A stretch of 64,000 bases of DNA. Source: Maratus speciosus (Eukaryota > Arthropoda > Arachnida > Araneae > Salticidae). This document shows, in pieces, positions 1 to 14,000 of the stretch (positions are counted from its first letter, which is position 1; the number at the start of each line of letters is the position of its first letter). The stretch spans positions 320,226,283-320,290,282 of the forward strand of contig OZ010791.1 in the NCBI GenBank assembly GCA_963932465.1. The letters run 5' to 3'. The translations under genes and the position numbers were made by a program. The notes beneath the pieces were generated by a model that saw only the letters and a list, made by a program, of their open reading frames with translations, was not told the origin of the DNA and made no database searches.

Positions 1-86
1 TCACTTTGAGATTCCTCTTCATATGGATATACTTACAAATTAACCAAAAATTTTATGCTGGCTGGAAACTTTTGACCGCCACTGTA
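1..86. mobile_element. Right end of a Tc1-like transposon, cut by the window edge
   Basis: The segment ends with gaccgccactg followed by TA at 85-86. Read on the minus strand this is CAGTGGCGGTCAAAAGTTTC, the usual look of a Tc1-like terminal inverted repeat flanked by a TA target duplication. Only about 84 bases of the element are inside the window and no coding sequence is visible. The family call rests on terminus resemblance alone. Confidence 0.6.
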
Positions 87-1906
87 TATTAAGGGTGGGT
101 TGCCCTATACCCCCCCCCCTTTATACTTAGCAAATGACCCCCAAAACTAATCAGGGAAGCGCCTTGTCAGAATGAACCTAGAAAAAAAATTGAAGCAAAT
201 TGAATATTTCTATCAAGAGTTATCGATTTACGCACATACAGAACGTCCGGGCACATCAGCTCTCAGGCTTTGCTAGCTTGTGAACTAAAAAGACATGATA
301 CCAGTTTCGAGATTTTTTGGTTTGAAATGGTCTTCATTGCAAATAATATTAAAATTACCATCTTAATAGGAAAAAAAATGCATTATTTTAGTTAAAGATT
401 TCTTATTTCAAATAACATAAAAGCTACTCTACAAAATAAAATAATAAATTTACATGTGTTATATACGTACTCAGATTTTAAAAATAGTATTTCCAAAAAT
501 AAAAATTCTTGCATATGATCCAAAAGCACATTTATCACAAACATAAAAGAAATATTGTAATGTTCCCATTAAACATATACCTCATCATTAAGACAAACAA
601 AGTAAAATGTTTTTTCAGACAAGTTAAATTTCACGAGGAGAGTCTTCCTTCACATTTACACGTAAGTACCAAGAGCTGAAACATTATCAATGTAATTTGC
701 ATTGAATAATAAAATTCACAAAATGTATTATAAAGAAACCATTAACGTAGTTTTATTTTCGAAAGCTTTTACATAAAAGTTACTTTCGGAAAACAGAATA
801 AAATGTATTTTAGTTAAGGACTTTTACCTTGACAAAACTTTAAAAATGTTTTTAAATATGAAGCTGCAATCTTTCAAATATTTATTTATTGCATATCTCG
901 AATGATGTGATTTTTTTTCCTTTTAAGGATACATTTGTGTTGCTCTTTTTAGAAAAACAATAAATAACTTTATAAAACCACGTAAAATATGAGTTGTGAA
1001 AATTATATTTAAAATGAAGAGGGGGTAATGAAAATCCGAACCGTAGCTCAAAGCTGAAGTCCGTTGGGGAGTTTTCCTACGGACGGACGAAAACCATTTG
1101 TTAGTTCGTCCTTTTGGCGGCAGCTTTTATTTTTTTATTATGTTGTGTTTATAATAATTTATGCTTAAGTTACTCTGAGCACAACTTCAGTATAATAGAA
1201 AATTGCTAGACACATTTAAGTAAATAAATTTTCTGGCTGATATATATTTTTTTCGCAAAAGCGAGAAGTTTGAAAGCATGAATTTTGTAATACCCTCATT
1301 TTTCGTAGGTGTAAAATAGAGATTAGATTTCTGATCAATATTTGCTTTTATCATCGGCGCCTATGCCAGCGCTACATATTACGTATTTATGGTTCATGTT
1401 AGCAAAAGCAATAAATACACAGCACAAACTTGCAAAAAAGATGTAATTAAGTTTCAACTAAGTATAAAATAGTCGCAAAAAGTGTGAATTTTCAACAATA
1501 CAAGATTATTTATTATTATTTTATTTTTTTCTTCTTTACAAACATTGAGTCAAAATTTATGCAACTGAAAATATGAATAAGTACAATGGTTTTGTTAAAA
1601 ATTAAATTCAAAAAATTGTAGGACATTAACTATTGATACATTTTTATTAACTTCCATGTTTCAAGATTTGTAACCCAAAATGCTTATTCATATTTCAATT
1701 ATTTACAGGGAGTATAGTATACGTGTGTAAGTGCGTGTGTGAACTATATACTTGTGTGATATTTATGTATGTGGGCGTAAAAATTTCTGTATAAGTATTC
1801 TAAAGATTCCATGAGGAGTATACTTATATATGTTTTGCTGTCCATTACATTTATATATTAGTCTATTTCTTTAGTAAGCAAAGTTTGCAGTCTATTTTTT
1901 AAACAC
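87..1906. other. AT-rich non-coding stretch
   Basis: No gene, exon or well-formed repeat recognised. It starts with a C-run (about 109-119). A GC-richer patch at about 1020-1120 contains a short acggacggacg run but gives no coding frame. The rest is AT-rich and probably intergenic or intronic. Confidence 0.6.
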
Positions 1907-2074
1907 TAGTTGGGGCTCCACCCCCCTGCTCGCTACACTCACCCCCCCCCCACACACACACACGAAATTGCTCCGCGATTCCGTTTGTTTTCGCGAAGCT
2001 ATCCCTATTTTCTAGCCAATACCAGACGTAATTGTTCCGCGTTTCCATTCTGGATCGCTTAGCGATCCCTCTGC
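1907..2074. repeat. Composite repeat, module A, copy 1
   Basis: The module starts with a GC-rich run (ggggctccacccccctgctc) and continues through a cgcgaagctatccc-like stretch to a gatcgctta-gcgatc palindrome. It matches 2481-2640 closely. A CA run at about 1951-1963 lies inside it. Its composition contrasts sharply with the AT-rich surroundings, which suggests mobile origin, but no coding capacity is visible. Confidence 0.65.
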
Positions 2075-2480
2075 ACGAATATTGTAAATAGTTAGTGTTT
2101 GTGCTTAAAAACAATGTAAATAGTTCAATTAAGCTCTATTTATAAGCTAATATTAGTTTTTGTTGCATTGAAATATCTCAATTTGTTGATTTTCTGAAGA
2201 AAATAAACCCTATTGGATTTCAGTAGGAGTCTATGGAAATTTGGCGAAGTACTGGAAATAGCGCCAAGTTGACGTCACTTCTAGCGACTAATTTTGGTCG
2301 CAAATTTTGGCGATATATCGCCAAATTGGCGACAAACATGGCGATAGAGCCGGGTACCCCTCCTTGGTAACCCCCTTATAATGTCAGAAAGCTTTGTCCA
2401 ATCAGATGCTTTCCGCGATATCTACGCAGATTTTTATTGGTCCATTTCCAAAGCGTTACTTTTTTATATATATAGAAGGA
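2075..2480. repeat. Composite repeat, module B, copy 1
   Basis: Begins acgaatattgtaaatagtta and ends atatatatagaagga; a diverged copy lies at 2836-3250. The middle contains many short TTGGCG/GGCGA words in both orientations around 2263-2350, giving self-complementary structure. It is joined directly to module A on both sides. Class unknown; non-coding. Confidence 0.65.
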
Positions 2481-2640
2481 CTAGGGGGAGGCTCCGCCCC
2501 CCCCCCCCTGCTCGCTACGCTCACCAACCCCCACGTAATCGCGAAGCAATCCCTATTTTCTAGCCAATCCCAGACGTAATTGTTTCGCGTTTCCATTTTG
2601 GATCGCTTCGCGATTCTCATTTTCTACGCATTAAATTTTT
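2481..2640. repeat. Composite repeat, module A, copy 2
   Basis: Second copy of the GC-rich module, beginning ctagggggaggctccgcccc, whose first bases form a G/C hairpin. It shares with copy 1 the words ctgctcgctac, ctattttctagccaat, cagacgtaattg and ggatcgctt. Positions 2641-2835 after it are AT-rich spacer. Confidence 0.65.
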
Positions 2641-2835
2641 GGATTCCACTTGGTAGAAACGCGCTCCTTCCCAACTCCTGACAATTTTATTTCCTTATCA
2701 CCAAGCACATAATCATTAGAGCTTACAGAATTTCATAATTAAAAGAATTATTAAATATAAAATCATGAAAAAAAGGTAAAATTTATAATTTATTTGAATA
2801 ATTACAAATTAAATAAACATTATATATATAGTGTT

Positions 2836-3250
2836 ACGAATATTATAAATAGTTAGTGTTTGTGCTTAAAAATAATGTAACTAGTTCAATTAAGCTCTAT
2901 TCATAAGCTAATATTACCTTTTGGAGCATAGAAATATCACAATTTGTTGATATTCTGCAAGCAAGTAAACCCTATTGGATTTCAATGGGAGTCTATGTAA
3001 AGTTGGCGAAATCTGGAAATAGCGCCAAGTTGGCGTCACTTTGGGCGACTAACTTTGGTCGCCAATTTTGGCGATGTATCGCCAAGTTGGCGTCAAACTT
3101 GAGACGTTTGGCGACAGAGCCGGACCCCCCCCTTGGTATCACCCCTGATAGCGTCAGAAAACTCTGACCAATCAAATGTGTTTCACGGTATCTACGCAGA
3201 TTTTCATTGGTCCATTTTCAAAGCGTTACTTTTTTATATATATAGAAGGA
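2836..3250. repeat. Composite repeat, module B, copy 2
   Basis: Matches module B copy 1 over its full length with many substitutions, including the shared word ggaaatagcgccaagttg and the shared end atatatatagaagga. No module A follows it. The A-B-A-spacer-B order suggests tandem duplication of a longer unit followed by loss. Confidence 0.65.
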
Positions 3251-3502
3251 AATGTGGGCCAATTTGTGAATGATAATGAAGCATCTTAAATGTGACATTT
3301 AAATGGGAATTGCTCTGAATTTTACAGATAATACCAGTTTTATTTCGTTTTTGGCGATTTATTTTTGTCACTACATTTGATAATCCTTCGTCAAAGACGG
3401 TTTTAATCTGCTACGCGTGCGTGTGTAAAAGCGTATCTACTTGCTATTTTTTTAATTTGTACCATAATAAAACATATCTCATCGACGTTCATATTTTTTC
3501 CG

Positions 3503-3800
3503 TACACTGTAAAAAGAAAAAAAAAAAAAAAACTTCTGTCAAAGTGACAGGAAAAAACTGTCAATTTTGGCGACAGTTTAAAACCGTTTAATTTACAGAA
3601 GAAACTGTAATTTTTCATTAAAATAGTTTTTTCTGTAAAACATACAGATTTGTTCTGCAAAAATTACGAAATTCAGCTTCTTTTACAGAAAAAAACTGTT
3701 TTTCTTAAAAACAGTTTTTTTCTGTAACAATTCTTTATATACAATTCTTTATTATACAATTCTTTTCTGTAAAAATTACAGATTTTTTTTTACAGTGTAC
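3503..3800. mobile_element. Small inverted-repeat element (MITE-like)
   Basis: The ends are tacactgtaaaaa at 3503-3515 and its exact complement ending at 3800. The interior is full of shorter ttacag/ctgtaa words in both orientations (for example 3684-3726), so the element folds back on itself repeatedly. No open frame fits a transposase. Superfamily not determined; no clear target-site duplication seen. Confidence 0.6.
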
Positions 3801-6800
3801 AGCTAATGCTGACTGTAGAATGACATGAAGAAGTCACACTTCTATTTCACTATATGTTTCGAATCTTTGAACAAACATTAATGTGGATTATACTTTTCCG
3901 TAAAATTTCAGTATCATATAGATGTGTATTTTTACAAAAGAGTACATTTCCAGTATTCTTTTTTTTTTAATTTGCAAATTAAATGGCTAAAATGTTTCAA
4001 ATTGATTTGAATTTATCTTAAATCATAGTAGTATTTGCCACTATAGTAAAAAATAATTATTCAAACAATATTAATTTACTCCTTAGATGATACGCATGAC
4101 TAAAATAAAATATTTTTTTAGATTAAGACTTATTTACTTATAAGAAGACATGTAATATATCTTTCTATATCTTACCAAATAATTTTATAAACCATTAGTT
4201 CGAAAACCATTTGTTCCGTTTATATGAAAAGATAACTGTACCATTGAACCATTCTATTACGGATGATACACATTTTCCATCTCTATGATTGCTATTTAGA
4301 GTACGTAAAGCGTTCATAACTTCCTAAATTAAACGGCTTTGTTGACGGCTATTTCGATGGGATACATTTACGTGCAGTATTAGGCCCCTGTTTACGCTAG
4401 AGAATTGGATTTGATATTACGACATACGTGGACAGAATTATTAAATTTGAAATTGAATGTTGCTTTGTTGTAATATTTCTATCTATGGAAATGAAGTTAA
4501 AAGGCTTGCATCATAATTCAATGTTTATATCAATATATATAAATAAATAATATACATATATATAGAAAGAAAGAGATCGCTGTTTCAGCGATTTAAAGAT
4601 TATTAAATAATGTATGTATTTATGTTGAACAAATTCTAATTGAAACTCTGTTCACAAAATTAATTCAAAATCAAATAATTCTTCGGAATATTTCGAGTGA
4701 CAATAACAAATGAATTTTCAAGACTCTATTTCTTATACCATCCAAAATTCTGGAATTAAAAAACTCAGAAAAAAGTTCATGAATATCTCTGTGTGTACAT
4801 TTCTATAAAACAGTTAATTATTTTAAACGGAAGTGACCTAAAGCAAATTATTGAAATTTTAGATTTTACGAAAAATATTTTTTCGATTTTTTTATTACGT
4901 TGATTGTCCGGTAAAATGCATACATTCTTTTTTTCGACCTCATATAATTTGCTTACATACATATATTATTTTTAAGTACATTGCAGTGTAATGTATATAT
5001 GTAAAATGTATATATAAATTATATCCTAAATTAGTGTAGAATGATAGATATAAAAAATAATGATGTACGTATCATTTATGCATAACACGACAATTTATAC
5101 TTTACGAATAAAATTTAATGTAAGAATTAAAATGTACGCATAATTATACAACAAAAAGGTCAATGGCTATCCATACTGTAAAACGCCGTTTCGTACAAGA
5201 ACAGTGCATTGAAGCAGAACAGACTGTTGCCAGAATTTGGACGCGTGATTTGCACTATGCCGCTGTTGGCTTGCACATAGATGTCGTGTTCCTGTGTGCT
5301 CAGTGGAAATAAATTCAGTGGTATAAAAAGTGATCTCGGCTAGGAATTTGGAAGATAGTGACGAGGTATCAATACGGAAGATTTCTTTTCTTAAGGGAAA
5401 AAGAATGTGGCCAAACGTCATCTACGTTATGGTGCTGCAGCAATTTGTGCACATCCTTAACCAATGCGTTTAAAACTTTTCTTATTTCTCCATTGGCTAT
5501 GGTTCTTTAAGCAAAAACAGTGGCAAAAACAACATAACAAACAGTCTACAAAGAATTAATAAAATAATTAAATACTGTTTTTTCTAAGTTCCAATTACTT
5601 TTATATTTTCAAGAACAGCCTTCTTTACGCCTGACGATGAAAGACTCGGGTTTTCGAAAGGCCTAGAGCATGTAAAAAAATTTTTTATAGTGTTTTAAGA
5701 AGATTTTATGCTCTTATTCATTCAAACCAGTTTTAACTTAACTTCTTAAATTTCTGAAAGATGGATTTTCGTATGTATCTTTTTATACGTCATGAGTTTT
5801 TCATTTTATTTTCATCAAATAATTGCATTTTTCATTAGATGCCTAATGAAATTGTGAAATGTTCTCTTCTTTCTACAACCATTATACTGCACAGACATCT
5901 AATAAAATTCAGCTTGATTCTAACATATAAATATAATCCTTTGAGGAAGCATACTAAACATTTATTTACCGTTTAAATATTTATTTTGAAAATGATTACC
6001 ATAGTGTCCTTTGGCGAGAACATAAGCTAACAGTTTTATTTTGAAAGTTGGTTCTAAATCTGCATTAAAAAATTGTAGTATTGCATTTTGGGATTTTTTT
6101 TAAAAAATGCAGCAATTATTTTCAGAACCTTAAATAAAAATTAATCTAGTTAAAATTAATCTAGTGTAACTGTTTCATAGTTTTATTGTATACCTACAAT
6201 AACATTTTGTGCAACAATTTCCAAAACATAGTAGCATTTTTAAACTAATAAAAATGTTCAAAAGCAGAAGATATAGTTTTTTTTTTGTTGTTTTATTTGT
6301 TCCTTGTGAATGTTCACCTTTACGTTTGCCAAAAATTTTGAAGCTTTCTTACTGAAATGGAGAAGATAATGAACTTTATATCTTACTTAAGTTAAAATCT
6401 GATTTATTTAATACAAATACTTTTAAATTCATATATATATAAGGGTTTTTCTTTAATATATACTACATATCCTGCCTAAATAAGCTTGGCGTTACGAAAA
6501 CAGGTAATGGGTATTTGTATTCTCAGTTCTAATTTTTAGAAAATTACACTTAAAAGTTTATAAAATAAGTAAACATCAAATAATCAAAAGTTCATACGTC
6601 CACCTATATAACTAAAAGAGAAGAAAGATGATATATGGATATTAGTATATAATTTCAGCAGTAGCATTAATTATTGGAATTTTTCCAGTAAAAATAGCGT
6701 TTTACATTGAATGACACAAAAGTAATCATTTTAGAGCTCTTTTCTGAACCGCAATCAAAATGTATTTAGTCATGACCATATAGCTAAAAATGAACGACGA

Positions 6801-8386
6801 ATGAAGTTCATTATTTTAAAAATAGTGAAAACAACTTCTAAGTCTTCACGCAGCTTCATTCACTCATTATTTGATAAAATATATTTAAATTTTTAATAGA
6901 ATATTTAACATTCTATATCTTCAACAAAGTATCAAAAGTGAAATTTTGGCTAGATAAATTAAAACATGTTTCAAAATAATTATACTATAAAAATACACTA
7001 TTATCTTTTTATATTTTTTGTGATGAATTTCAAATTTATGAACGCATAAGTTTATCACATAAGTCCTAATATTTGAATACCATAAACTATTAAAAAGAGC
7101 ATTTTATAAATAAAGATAATATTGTAATTACCAATATCTTTCTAATTTTTTAAATATATTTAATTAATATCAACTACTGTAAGAAACTTGCGTTGTTTTG
7201 AGATTTAAAAAAGATGTATGTTCAATTGTATATTCTACATTAATTTTTAACTGTTTCATCAAATACAAGTTTTAATGAATTCTCTTTATAATTTATTATT
7301 TCTAATGCTCCATAAATAATCTTTACATCGTATAAGAATGTTTAGCAAGCAACTTGTTATAAGTTTTAAAAATAAACAGTTTATTTTGAAAATAATTTAT
7401 GAACAAAAACAAGCAATAGATTGCTAACCTCTAAGTGCATGATTTTTTTTATATTTTGTTTCGAAAAAAATATATATCATTCTCTGAAAGGTTTATAACA
7501 CAGGAAAAATAACGAAAAACAATCAGAGATACCTTTTCTTATGTTGCACATCTGCAATACAAGTAAAATCTAAAATATTGCAAATTAGTAAATATTTAAA
7601 TAAGTATGAATATAAATACCTTATTTTATATAATTTTTTTATTTTGCCCTTAAATACATAAATTATTTTTTTTAGAATTATATTTTTTACTCTTGTAAAG
7701 ATTAGACACCAGAAATTTTAAGATAGATTTTTAAGTTTATATCTTTGCAATGGTAGCTTTTTCGCCTGTTTACGAACTGTCAGTTTGTTAGGATCATATG
7801 GAACTTTTTTTTTTCTCATTTTATTATACTAACATTTTAATTGTAAGTTTTCTTACTCTTAAACTTTAATTTTTCTTGTGGCCATCTGCCGCTTTTAAAC
7901 ATTTTTTTATGGCTCCCATTGCATTGAAAAATCCAATGCCTCTATACTGGATGTGAAGTTGCAAAACAACTAGGAAATCCATAAACCAGTTCACATTGTC
8001 CCATAGTTCAGATTTAATGCTTCTATGTAAATATACTGGTTGCTAATAATTAAATAAAAAGTGATGTAGATATGCACAATTATGCATTTAAGGATTAATA
8101 GTATATAATTGTTGCACCACAAAGAAATAGTAACATTTTGTTTACAAGTAAAATATTTGGACATAATAACGAAAAATACAGGTTCCTGTTTGAGTTCATT
8201 TCATATTACAATAATTAAAGCAATATGACTTAAGTAATAGCTTCAATGTTGTGTGTTGAAAATTTTCTCCTATGCATGAAAATACGTTTTATTTTCATTC
8301 ATTATGACCAGTAAAATAATAAAGTAACCACACGATTAACAATAAATTACGTAGATACTTCAATTAAAATATAGTTTTTTAAGAAT
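3801..8386. other. AT-rich non-coding stretch
   Basis: Nothing recognisable as a gene. The slightly GC-richer patch 5160-5460 has short frames on both strands, none matching a family I know and none with convincing splice sites. TA-rich runs occur at about 4535-4565 and 4975-5020. Likely intergenic or intronic. Confidence 0.55.
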
Positions 8387-9290
8387 ACTAGTTGCATAGC
8401 AACCCGTTGTGTTGCTTTCGAATTGCATGAGACAATCGATCTTTTTGCGAAAAATGAAATCTTAACTTTATTGTAAATTTAGAAAGCCATTACAATATTA
8501 ATTTTATTAAATACAATATTCCAGATAATAAGTTATATTTACAATTTAATTCAAAAGCTTTCCCAATAAAAATGCACATATTTTATAACTTCATTTGCCT
8601 AGAGCTTTTTGTTCTTCCAAGATTTTGCTTCGAATTTCGGAGTTGGCAGAAATGATGTCATTTGGGTCAACTTATATAAAAATGAATTTGTTTGGACGAA
8701 TTTATTCAGAAGCAATTTATATTTATGAATTAAAATAAATATTTAGAGAATTATTATTTTTCTTGCTATAACATTTCATTTTTAATGTCCGCTTCTGAAA
8801 TATTTTATTAGCCATCTTAAGGCAATAGCTGAAAATCTACTTTTCGACTTTAAAATAAATGAAAATAGCGTACGAATTTGTATTTCTAAAATAAACTGAT
8901 TCCTGAAGCTTGAATATGTGTGAGTTTGCATTTCGTGAAATTTTCTTGAAAACTACAATAATTTTTTTCACTATTTGTTCAAATAAACGTTAATTTCAAT
9001 TTAAAAATGATTTAAAACAATGATATATAATAATCTTTGTAAATTTCACTTTGCTCTCTTTTATCCAGAAAAATGGAGCAATTTTAGTTTCCATCATTAC
9101 AGAAATGTCATTAAAAATAACGTAAAAATTTATATCTCGAAAACTAATCAAATTTTTATATTCTACGACCACTTTTAACATCCTCGTACCCATGCGGATA
9201 ACTGGCGTTAATTTGATCACCCAACATTCCATATTCTAGGAGGAACAGCTGTGAAATACAAACGGACAGTCACTTTTTAATATAATAGAT
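8387..9290. repeat. Dispersed repeat, retroelement-like
   Basis: Starts actagttgcatagcaaccc and ends ctttttaatataatagat, start and end motifs reminiscent of short retroelement tails in arthropod genomes. A related start word (agttgcctagcaac) occurs at about 10306 and a related tail (ctttttaatataatattc) at about 10416, so this is one of at least two family members here. No intact coding frame. Class uncertain. Confidence 0.4.
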
Positions 9291-9669
9291 TGATGAAGTT
9301 TTAATTTCGCTATAAAAATTAGTCAGGTACAAATACTGAATTATTTATATTATTTTAAGTGCAAATGGCTTATTTCGTAAATGAGCCTGTACGCAATGGG
9401 TATAGATTTAAAAAAATTATGCTTGAAAATTATTTAAAAAGACATAATAAATAAATAAATTAAGATAAAGTTTTCAAGCAAATTGCATTTGAAAGTAGAT
9501 ATTATTTCCCTATATAACGGGTGTAAAAACTGAAGATGCGCGATGTTTAGAAATTCAAAAAATTGCTGTAGCAAAGATTGCAAAACCGACATTTAATCGT
9601 CAAGCGTTGCCATTCTCAAAATGACGTCAGCCTTACGCACGGACATATTTTTCCTTTATACAGATAGAT
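9291..9669. repeat. Dispersed repeat family, shorter copy
   Basis: Begins tgatgaagttttaatttcgc and ends near cctttatacagatagat. It aligns to 10445-11010 at both ends, sharing words such as gcgatgtttagaa, ttgccattc and caaaatgacgt followed by ttacgcac. It lacks about 190 bases of the interior found in the other copy. Non-coding. Confidence 0.55.
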
Positions 9670-10305
9670 TTTCAAAGGTGAAGTTCCGTTTGTCAGCTAA
9701 AACTTTGCATGTGAAAATGTATTATTTTGGCTTGAGGTTCTAATTTCATTACCGCGAAGTACAAATTCCAGAAACTGATGTTTTTTAGATGTATTCGTGG
9801 TAAAATATATAGTTTTATCAAAGAAAAGGATTGTTTTCTTTTAAATATGGCACTTACTGAAGCATTACGCCAAGTGTCTCAAATTCGGTATCTGCCGAAT
9901 GAAAATATATTGTAACATTAGTTTTATGAGCGAAAATGTTTTTTTAAATAGTGACGTCATTTTCTGTTCAGACTTAAAATAAAGTTATTTTTAATTGTAA
10001 TGAGTAAATGGTATCAATAAGGATAAATAAACCCCAATATTTCTTTTTTTCTGCAGCAGTGGAAATAATACGATTGCTACCATTTTGATGAAATTAAAAA
10101 AAAAAACTTTTCAAATTAAATTAAAAATATAAAAGTGGAAATATTTAGGGAAATAGCTAGTTCGAGGACATCTACAAATGAACAGCTTTCATTTAAAAAA
10201 AGAATTATTAGCAAAATTGGTACATTAGAAAGTTCAGGGAAGATGTCTAAAAAAGCTATCTTGTGTTTTCAATATATAGATTATTTTTTCTATTTTACTT
10301 TAACA

Positions 10306-11010
10306 GTTGCCTAGCAACTCTATTTTATACAAATTACATTTAAAAGCACATATTTTTCCCAATTCGGCTCTAAAAATTTAAATTGTTCGATTACATGTAT
10401 GTTAAATTCGTGCTTTTTAATATAATATTCTTTTATTCATTTATTGATGAAGCTATAATTTCGTTGTAGAAAATTAGCGGGAGTGAAATTCTGAACTTTT
10501 TTTATGTGCAAATTGCTTATTAATATTTCGCAATGGAGCCGGCACGGCAAAATCATTTAATTGATAAATAAAAATGAAATAAAGCCAAAACTCACTGGGT
10601 TTTATAACAGGCGATATTCTGGACATAGCATGTATTTTAATTTCAATTTTATTCGGTTTTTATGAGAAAATGGCAACAAAACGATACAGCAATCTACTAT
10701 TTTCATTTCCCCCCCTTTACTTTCAACTGAAATAGAGCTGCCACGATTACAAAAAAAGTAATAAAAACTACAAAAAATTAAAATCTTAAAATTAAATTGA
10801 GATACAGCTTTCAAACAAATTGCACTTAAAAGAGCATTTTTTTCCTTATACGGCGGTGTAAAAAATTAAAATGTGCGATGTTTAGAAGTTTAAAAATTTG
10901 CAGTAGAGAAAATTACAAAACCAAAATTTTATTTCAAATTTCAAAGTGTTGCCATTCGCAAAATGACGTATGCGTTACGCACAGATATGTTTGTCCTTTA
11001 TAATATAGAT
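10306..11010. repeat. Dispersed repeat family, longer copy
   Basis: The first part (10306-10444) resembles the start and tail of the 8387-9290 repeat. The second part (10445-11010) is the longer counterpart of 9291-9669 and ends tttataatatagat. Repetition of the same two-part order at 8387-9669 and 10306-11010 suggests the parts belong to one mobile family or were duplicated together. Confidence 0.5.
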
Positions 11011-14000
11011 AAAGCAATGAAAGAAAAAAACAATAAAAAATGATTTATGTCTGTTTCAAGGTATTATCACACATCACCCACCATGCAGAAAAAATAAAAT
11101 AAAATTCACCGGTACATAGGAAAATGCAAGATTTTGTCATTTGATGAGTGAAAGATAATTGTTTCCATCCTCATTAGATTTTTTTCCCTTCTCCCCTATT
11201 TAAAATAAATGATTCGCAATTATTACTCGATATATATCAATAAATGTTTGACAATTACTTTATCTTATTTTCATTGTTTATTTTTTGCTTACCTGGCAAT
11301 CCTGCAGAAAATATTTCTAAAATTCGTACATGCCGATATATACCGCTTAAATCTGTCATAATAGGTTCTAAATTAATACAAAGTAGGAAAATGTCTAATT
11401 TTCTCAATCAATACGAATGTCATTTTATGATTGGACAATTCAATAATCAACTTAACATATTCCTTCTGAAGAATGTGACATAAGCTCTCTTTCACTTCAT
11501 TTTGAAAGTAAAATTATTCATCATTGATCATTTATACGATTTATGCTATTACGATCTAGTTCATTATTGAAAAATATTTCTGTAATCATTTATGCGTTAA
11601 TTTAGTTTTGTGCATAGATTTTTTAAAAATATCGCTGATGGCGGCAATCGGGTGCTACTATTAAGTGGGGAATTAAGCATGTATAATACAGCTTGAAGCA
11701 TTTTCTTTTCTTATGTTGGATATAGGGTACATCAAGGCTGATTTTCACAAAGTTTATTTTTTGACTCGAATGAGATGTACCAGCTCATAAACTAATCAGT
11801 ATAAGTGTTTAGTGAAGTGGTTCAATGGATGTAATTTATAGATAATCGAATTACTTGATTAGTTGTATATTGTATATTGTGTTAATAAAACTTTGTTGTG
11901 TGTCGATTTTTTTCTATTACTAATGACTGTTTTCATTTTAAGTGAGTATCTATTTTATGTCATTTTTCATTTTTGTTGCATATTATAAATAGTTCACAAT
12001 TATTTGACATTTTTATGTACTTTTATGATAAAAAAAAAGGAATAACGCTCTAAACCAAAAAAAAAAAAATAATAATAATAATAATAATTCTTACGAACGT
12101 AGTTTGTTGTCATAGCAAGAGCGGATAAGTTGGCTCAAGTGACAACCAACCTGGGTCACAGAAAACGCATTTTAAATCGATTTCATTTCAGAACGACTGA
12201 TTTCATAAGCTATTTAAGAATTTAGAAACAGGAGATTTCTTGGGGAAAACTCCTCCTGGTGTTGTGCTGAGAACAGTAAGGACTACAAAGAGTGAACATT
12301 TGTCTTTTGACAGTCCAAAATTTTAAAATTAATTATCACGCGTACAAGTATTATATATAGACAAATATTTTAAAATGAAGCAGAAAACAAGCTTGTAAAT
12401 TATTTGCTGAATATTTCCTATTTTGAATATTTGCTGCTTTCCGTTAAGTTCAATAGGTGTAAGACAGTTGACAAAAGAGGTAGGAGAAACATATAAACTA
12501 AATTTGCTTCAGAACTTTATATCAAACAAAATAAGACTTTTTATCTGATAAATGATTTAATCTGATTTCAGAGGGTTTTTTTTTTTACTTTTTTTCCATA
12601 CTATTATAGAATTGAATACCTACTTTCAGTATATGATGTGGAAAAAAATAACACATTTAAATTACATAATTTTTAAAAAATTAAATTGGTTCTTCACATT
12701 CAGTAGCAGCAAGTAACTACCTTTTTTTTTGGGGGGGGGGGGGGGGAGAGGAGTGCTGGATGCTATTTCCCGGGTATTTACTTTTGTAAGAACTCTATTG
12801 TTAGTAGTTAATTATACTAATCTTTTTAGCATATTTAATTCCAAAATATTCTACGAATAAATATGACGAAAATTGCCATTCTGGATAAGTGGTAGTAAAG
12901 AGCTTAGAAAAGTAAAGACTAACGGAACTCTTCGGAAAGGAACATGCAGTACTCCCTATAAGTTAGTCACGAGTCGCTACTGTCTATATTAGAACTTTTA
13001 AAGCAACACTTAATATATACTCAATTTGATAATCAACCCATGACTGCGGTAGGTTGGCAAAATTTTCCTAAGTTTTTCAAAATTATAAAAAAGTAAATTT
13101 CTATAAATAATTTGGGAATCTACAAAACTAAAACTTCGCACTAAATAATATAGTTTCAATTGAGTAATGGTTTTGTTAATAAGAGAACCGAATTTTTAGA
13201 AAATAAAATGTATGATTTTTTTGACAACCAGTACAGTCTCTCCTGTCTCTATAGATAACAAAGAAATATTTTTAAAAGTGTGGGTGTGGAACTACCTTCT
13301 AGCAGCCTTTCCCTACCCTTTACTGAAATTGATTGTCACTTATGTCTCATTTTCTTATGTTTTGAATGATTCTTGCATTTCCGTCATACTGGGATAGACC
13401 AGAAAGTAATACTAAAATAGTTGTTATTTCTTGTGAATGCCAGCAAGCTGGGTACTGCGGTGAGTTACAGTAACCTGATTGGTACTGTTTTGTTAAAACA
13501 TTTCTCCTATTTTAAGAATATTTTCATTAAATGAAGCTGTACTACCTTAACATGCTTTTCATTCTATTTATGTAAACTTTATAATTTTACCGGTATAAAG
13601 TATTTTTTTAAAAATGTGCAATTTGTTTAATATATAATTTGGCTCGTAATGAAACTTCAATTGTGAATAAACTTAGTTTTAATACATGAAAGGTAGATAC
13701 ATTTTTAACCAAGGTCTTATAAAAGTGGGATTTTAAAAATTTACATATCATTAACGAAATGTAAAATTTTGTTTATAGACATTTTACATTCTGCCTACTA
13801 TAAAAAGGAAAGAAAAAAGGAAATTACTATATTAATTACGAGAATCGAATTTTATACAAAGATTGTAATTAAAAGAAACACTTTTAACTTTACGCATACA
13901 ATACTATCCTCATGGATGTGAAGATTTTCGCGTAAAATAGTATTATAATGTAAAATATGCGCAATACCTTAAACTTTCGGTATAGTGATAGAAACTTCAT

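Noticed and set aside
5160..5460. Possible exon in a GC-richer patch
   Set aside because: Short frames on both strands, stops in all, no convincing acceptor/donor pair and no family resemblance.
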